Assembly: GCA_907164885.2 (NCBI GenBank)
Contig: OU015500.1
Span: forward strand, 50,375,033 to 50,439,032
Direction: 5' to 3'
Length of the DNA: 64,000 bases
Origin: Dolomedes plantarius
Lineage: Eukaryota; Arthropoda; Arachnida; Araneae; Dolomedidae
The position numbers and the translations under genes were made by a program. A model generated the notes under the pieces. It searched no databases and was not told where the DNA came from. It saw nothing but the letters and a program-made list of their open reading frames with translations. Shown here in pieces: positions 60,581 through 64,000 of this stretch. Every line of letters starts with the position of its first letter. Within the stretch, counting starts at the first letter, position 1.

Positions 60581-63500
60581 TTAAGGTGGTTCAGGAGGTT
60601 CTGCACTGGGAGCCTCGTTGTCTGAATCGTCATCGTCATCGTCTTCATATCGAGGTTTAGGCCATGGCTTGAGTTGACTGACTTGAGCTGTGGTGGTGTA
60701 AAATCGTCCTTTCTGCTTTTCCTCCAGCTGAGTAACTCTGTATGTGTCATTCGGCAGTGTTTCTGTAATTATCAGTGGTCCTCTATATTTCGCTTGCGTC
60801 TTCGTAGGTTCTCCTGTTGGTTTTGGTGGTCGTCTGACAACTACTATTTCTCCTGGTTCGTATGTTATAGTTCGACACCTTTTCTTGTCATAATCTTCTT
60901 TCATTTTTTGTTGCTTCTTTTCAATCTCTTTACGTGTTTTCTCTTGAATTTCTTTCGGGTCTTCCCATTTTTCTGCGTCTGCGTCTGCTACTTTCCTGAG
61001 GATACCATCATTGAATCTGGGCAAGTAGCCATGTAGCATCTCGAAGGGAATTTTATCTGTGGTTTTGTTAACTACGTTGTTTAAATTTCTTTCAGTTTCT
61101 TTAATTCGCAAGTCCCAGTCTTTATGACGTTGGTCCTTCATGGATGTCGTTATTGTTGATAAGAGGGTTCTATTAACTCGCTCTACCCTACCATTGCCTT
61201 GTGGATGTTGCGTAGAATTTAAGGTATGATGAATTCCGTTTTCTTGGCAGTATTGTTCGAACTGACGAGAGGTGAAGCAAGTGCCTCTGTCGCTTACAAT
61301 TCTATCTGGTAATCCAAATTCTTCAAAAAAAGTTTTGAGAGCTTTTAAGACATGTAGCGATGAAGTATTCTTGACTGGAAAAAGTCGTGTGAATCTGGTA
61401 AAGTTATCAATTATTACTAGTAAGTCTTGATTTCTTCGAGAACTTTTCACAAATGGACCCAGATGATCCATGTGTATAAGAGAGAATGGTCGTTTTCCTG
61501 GCTTAATGGGGTGCAAATAGCCTTGTTGTTTTCCTCCTGGTACTTTGTTCATCAGGCATTCAAAGCACATAGATATATGTCTTCGTAAGTAACGCTTCAT
61601 ATAAGGGAACCAATATAATTCTTTAATTTTGTTGGCAGTTCTGTCGACTGAAAAGTGTCCCATCAGATCATGGAACTTCACTGCGGTACTTTCCCTCATG
61701 CTTTTGGGGATTACGTAAAGTAGCTTTTCTTTTCCCTTCTCTTTAACCTTTCTATACAGCTTATTTCCTTTAAAAACATAATTGCATATTTTCTGTTTGT
61801 CGTCAGTTGTCCTTTCATACTCATCTTTTCGAAAAATGTCTATTAATTTCCTTAACTCTGGATCTGCATGTTGAATTATTAAAACTTGTTCGTCTTTCCA
61901 CTCAAAATCTTTATTTTTCTTAGTTAATCTACTCAATGGTTCGGCCTTCTCCGCGTATTTAGAAACAAAACGCCTAAAAAAACCTGTAAGTCCTAGAAAT
62001 CTTTTTACTTCATAAATATTCTTAGGTTCAACGTATTCTTCAATAGCTTTTATTTTCCTTAAACCTGGCTTTAAACCATCGGCATTTATTACAAAACCCA
62101 AAAATTGTACTTCCTTTTTACCAAATTCGCACTTAGCGAGTTTAAGAGTAAGTTTCGCTAATCGTAGACGTTCCAAAACTAATACCAATCTTTCAAGTAT
62201 GTCCTCCCAAGAGAAAGCAGGTATGAGGATATCATCTAAGTAAAAAACAGCTTTAGTAAGAAATAACGGTCCTAGTACTTGATACATTAATCTTTGAAAC
62301 TCTGAGGGAGCATTAACCAATCCAAAAATCATTCTCTCGAATTGTCCGATTTCGTCAGGTGTAATAAAGGCTGTTTTTTTCTTCGCTTCCTCCGACAATG
62401 GAATCTGCAAGTAACCGTGAGCTAAATCCAAGGTGGTAAATAATTTAGCACCGCTCAAACATTCCAATAAATCATCTATTTTTGGCAGGGGGAATTTATC
62501 CTTTACCGTTTGATTATTAAGACGGTGAAAATCAATAACTAATCTGTGTTCACCTGTTTTCTTTTTCACTAACAAAACTGGACTTGCGTATGGTGACCGT
62601 GTTTCCGAAACAATTTTGCTATCTTTCCATTCTTTTACAATTTGTTTGATAATATTACGCTCAGAAGCATTCGTCTTATACGGTCGGGAACATACCGGCT
62701 TACTACCGTCTATCTCTTTAATATCCATGAAAGTTAAATCTGTGCATCCCAATTCATTTAAATCAAATGCAAAACAGTCTCTATATTCATTCAACAAACG
62801 AACTATATCTTGCTTTTGGTCTTCAAGTAACGTCTCGTCAAATTTAATTTGTTCTAAAGTTATAGGTTCTCGTTCTACGTTAGTACTCATGTCTAGAGGT
62901 TCTAATGAATGTGCTTCATTAACAAAATTTATATTGTCCTTATACGACTTTAAATTGACATCGTCCACTAATTCCGCTTTACCAACATTTTGATTTCTAT
63001 TCAATATAATATTCCTATCTCTGGTATTAATAACTGGTACAATTGTTTCCCCTTCCTTGACTTCCAATAATGAGTCTAAATTTTCACCTTCTCCCCTAAT
63101 CATAATTAAACCATCATTTAAATCTTCAGTCTTCGCTTTGACAAAATTTATACTATTCTTCACAATTTGTACTGTTTCAGTTACTTTCAATTTAACCGTT
63201 GGGTTTTCCTCAATAAATTCTAAATTAACGAATGGGTAATCTTTTGCGTATCCGATATGTAAGTTTTCTCCAACCCTAGCATATGCTATGTACGGTAAAT
63301 CGAGCAATGTTCTTCCAACTAATAAATCAACTGGTTGTGTATTGTCTGACACGATCAAAATAGTAACGTCCTTAGCCAAAACATCGTCAATCTCTATATC
63401 TGTAACTGTAACACCTAGACTTTGCGAAAATGGATTAATTTGGTTTCCAAACGAATAAAGATCCTTTTTACATGGAGTAATATTTAATCCTAACTTTTTA

Positions 63501-63607
63501 GCAATTGACATTTTCATCAGACAACTGCTACTTCCCGTGTCAAGTAAAATACTAATGCTTTGATTGTTTATCTTTGCCTGGCGTAGATATTTGTCTGGCG
63601 CCGTCAT
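60581..63607 (-). CDS. pol: Ty3/gypsy Pol polyprotein lacking RNase H (1008 aa)
   Basis: This protein copies element RNA into DNA and integrates it. Order: aspartic protease with LLDTGSSS at residues 21-28. Reverse transcriptase spans about 310-510, with HRLVIDFHRLN, catalytic Asp394 in TTLDLAHGY, and YLDD at 456-459. A connection follows (VKRFLGLTGFFRRF). Residue 574 then passes directly to the linker before integrase, so the roughly 130-residue RNase H domain with its DASxxGxG motif is absent. Integrase has a zinc-binding His646/His651 and Cys681/Cys684. Its core is Asp714, Asp773 and Glu809 (35 residues between the last two), and GPL in AKYRGPLIITE resembles the GPY/F module. The tail is Asp-rich. 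The frame is open upstream of this Met to the TAG at 63722. Otherwise undamaged, so insertion is young. Without RNase H it is unlikely to act alone. Confidence 0.95.
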   Translation of the reverse strand: MTAPDKYLRQAKINNQSISILLDTGSSSCLMKMSIAKKLGLNITPCKKDLYSFGNQINPFSQSLGVTVTDIEIDDVLAKDVTILIVSDNTQPVDLLVGRTLLDLPYIAYARVGENLHIGYAKDYPFVNLEFIEENPTVKLKVTETVQIVKNSINFVKAKTEDLNDGLIMIRGEGENLDSLLEVKEGETIVPVINTRDRNIILNRNQNVGKAELVDDVNLKSYKDNINFVNEAHSLEPLDMSTNVEREPITLEQIKFDETLLEDQKQDIVRLLNEYRDCFAFDLNELGCTDLTFMDIKEIDGSKPVCSRPYKTNASERNIIKQIVKEWKDSKIVSETRSPYASPVLLVKKKTGEHRLVIDFHRLNNQTVKDKFPLPKIDDLLECLSGAKLFTTLDLAHGYLQIPLSEEAKKKTAFITPDEIGQFERMIFGLVNAPSEFQRLMYQVLGPLFLTKAVFYLDDILIPAFSWEDILERLVLVLERLRLAKLTLKLAKCEFGKKEVQFLGFVINADGLKPGLRKIKAIEEYVEPKNIYEVKRFLGLTGFFRRFVSKYAEKAEPLSRLTKKNKDFEWKDEQVLIIQHADPELRKLIDIFRKDEYERTTDDKQKICNYVFKGNKLYRKVKEKGKEKLLYVIPKSMRESTAVKFHDLMGHFSVDRTANKIKELYWFPYMKRYLRRHISMCFECLMNKVPGGKQQGYLHPIKPGKRPFSLIHMDHLGPFVKSSRRNQDLLVIIDNFTRFTRLFPVKNTSSLHVLKALKTFFEEFGLPDRIVSDRGTCFTSRQFEQYCQENGIHHTLNSTQHPQGNGRVERVNRTLLSTITTSMKDQRHKDWDLRIKETERNLNNVVNKTTDKIPFEMLHGYLPRFNDGILRKVADADAEKWEDPKEIQEKTRKEIEKKQQKMKEDYDKKRCRTITYEPGEIVVVRRPPKPTGEPTKTQAKYRGPLIITETLPNDTYRVTQLEEKQKGRFYTTTAQVSQLKPWPKPRYEDDDDDDSDNEAPSAEPPEPP

Positions 63608-64000
63608 TTCACGATTCCCATAAACATTCAGATTTTCGCTCCGCGCTTCATTCGTTTTTCTGCAAAACTTAGCAATGTGATTTCTCCCTCCACAAACAAA
63701 ACATGCTCTATCATCGCGTATCTAAGAACTAAATACTTTATGAGTTGCGGTTTCTTTTTCATTTATTTTACTTCTGCTGACGTTCGCGTTTTTGTTCTCA
63801 AACTTGCTCGAATCGAACCTATTCGTATTACGATTACTCATCCTGTAATTTGAATGCGGGTAGTATTTAAAATCATCACTATAGTTAGTATGCTTCGTAT
63901 TTCTGCTTTCGCTATTAGTTTTAATTCCTGATCGAACGTTTTCATAATCGTCCAGCACTTGGGCTAAATCATTCGCTTTAACAAACTTTGGCCAAGAATC
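63608..64000 (-). CDS. gag: Gag C-terminal part, interrupted by one TAG and cut by the window edge
   Basis: From the window edge the frame reads DSWPKFVKANDLAQVLDDYE, then an Asn/Ser/Arg-rich stretch (NRFDSSKFENKNANVSRSK), and ends HKVFSS at TAG 63722-63724. Beyond that stop, in the same frame and continuous with pol, lies a nucleocapsid zinc knuckle CFVCGGRNHIAKFC (63662-63703, CX2CX4HX4C). Gag and Pol therefore share one frame separated by a single stop placed before, not after, the zinc knuckle. It may be a mutation of this copy or a readthrough site. The matrix/capsid part lies outside the window. Confidence 0.8.

Noticed and set aside
60674..61036. 120-codon plus-strand frame
   Set aside because: Antisense shadow of the gypsy pol.

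Overview
This is non-coding, repeat-dense nuclear DNA of an arthropod. A spider or other chelicerate is my best guess. The guess rests on the very AT-rich background, long (TA)n tracts, Tc1/mariner remnants, Helitrons, tRNA-derived SINEs and Ty3-type LTR elements whose gag begins MAYLSRGRKADL, a start I associate with spider repeats. That is recalled family knowledge, not a search result. I see no convincing host gene, tRNA, rRNA, CRISPR or operon. The window is probably intergenic or a long intron.

Layout. 1-2.4 kb: a diverged tandem array carrying a hAT terminus, then tRNA-like SINE fragments. 2.9-5.1 kb: a dispersed repeat, a Helitron and a Harbinger-type MITE. 9.1-10.5 kb: a non-autonomous hAT with 8-bp target duplications, holding a 61-bp minisatellite and a SINE. 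11.8-12.5 kb: a tandem array made from the tail of a SINE. 13.6-14.9 kb: a Helitron inside a Helitron. 15.0-15.7 kb: a palindromic element flanked by TTAA. 16.0-18.4 kb: a second hAT interrupted by a dispersed repeat and a dead mariner. 22-23.2 kb: a broken transposase-like gene of a family I cannot name. 23.9-30.2 kb: three Tc1/mariner-type elements next to or inside (TA)n tracts, plus a broken reverse transcriptase at 26.8-27.9 kb. 34.4-39.3 kb: an LTR retrotransposon with gag but no pol, one LTR of which holds a Harbinger-type MITE. 47-48.6 kb: a dead Tc1 gene split by a solo LTR and a SINE. 49.9-51.3 kb: a roughly 300-bp tandem duplication, one copy of which holds a Helitron that itself holds an LTR. 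52.4-53.7 kb: a SINE split by an 886-bp solo LTR. 54.8-56.5 kb: an 885-bp foldback element beside a non-LTR reverse transcriptase fragment. 57.6 kb: an 86-bp pogo-like hairpin. 59-60 kb: (TA)n tracts around another LTR. 60.07-64.0 kb: the 3' LTR, pol and part of gag of a Ty3/gypsy element on the minus strand, running off the window.

How it fits together. Most elements here are defined by boundaries rather than genes: target duplications (ATAC, GCGG, GTAC, TTA, TAA, TTAA, TA, 8-bp hAT, 12-15-bp SINE) and, for two Helitrons, a paralogous empty site inside the same window. This lets insertion order be read directly. The only long intact coding sequence is the gypsy pol (1008 codons). It has protease, reverse transcriptase and integrase but lacks the RNase H domain, and it is separated from gag by one in-frame TAG.
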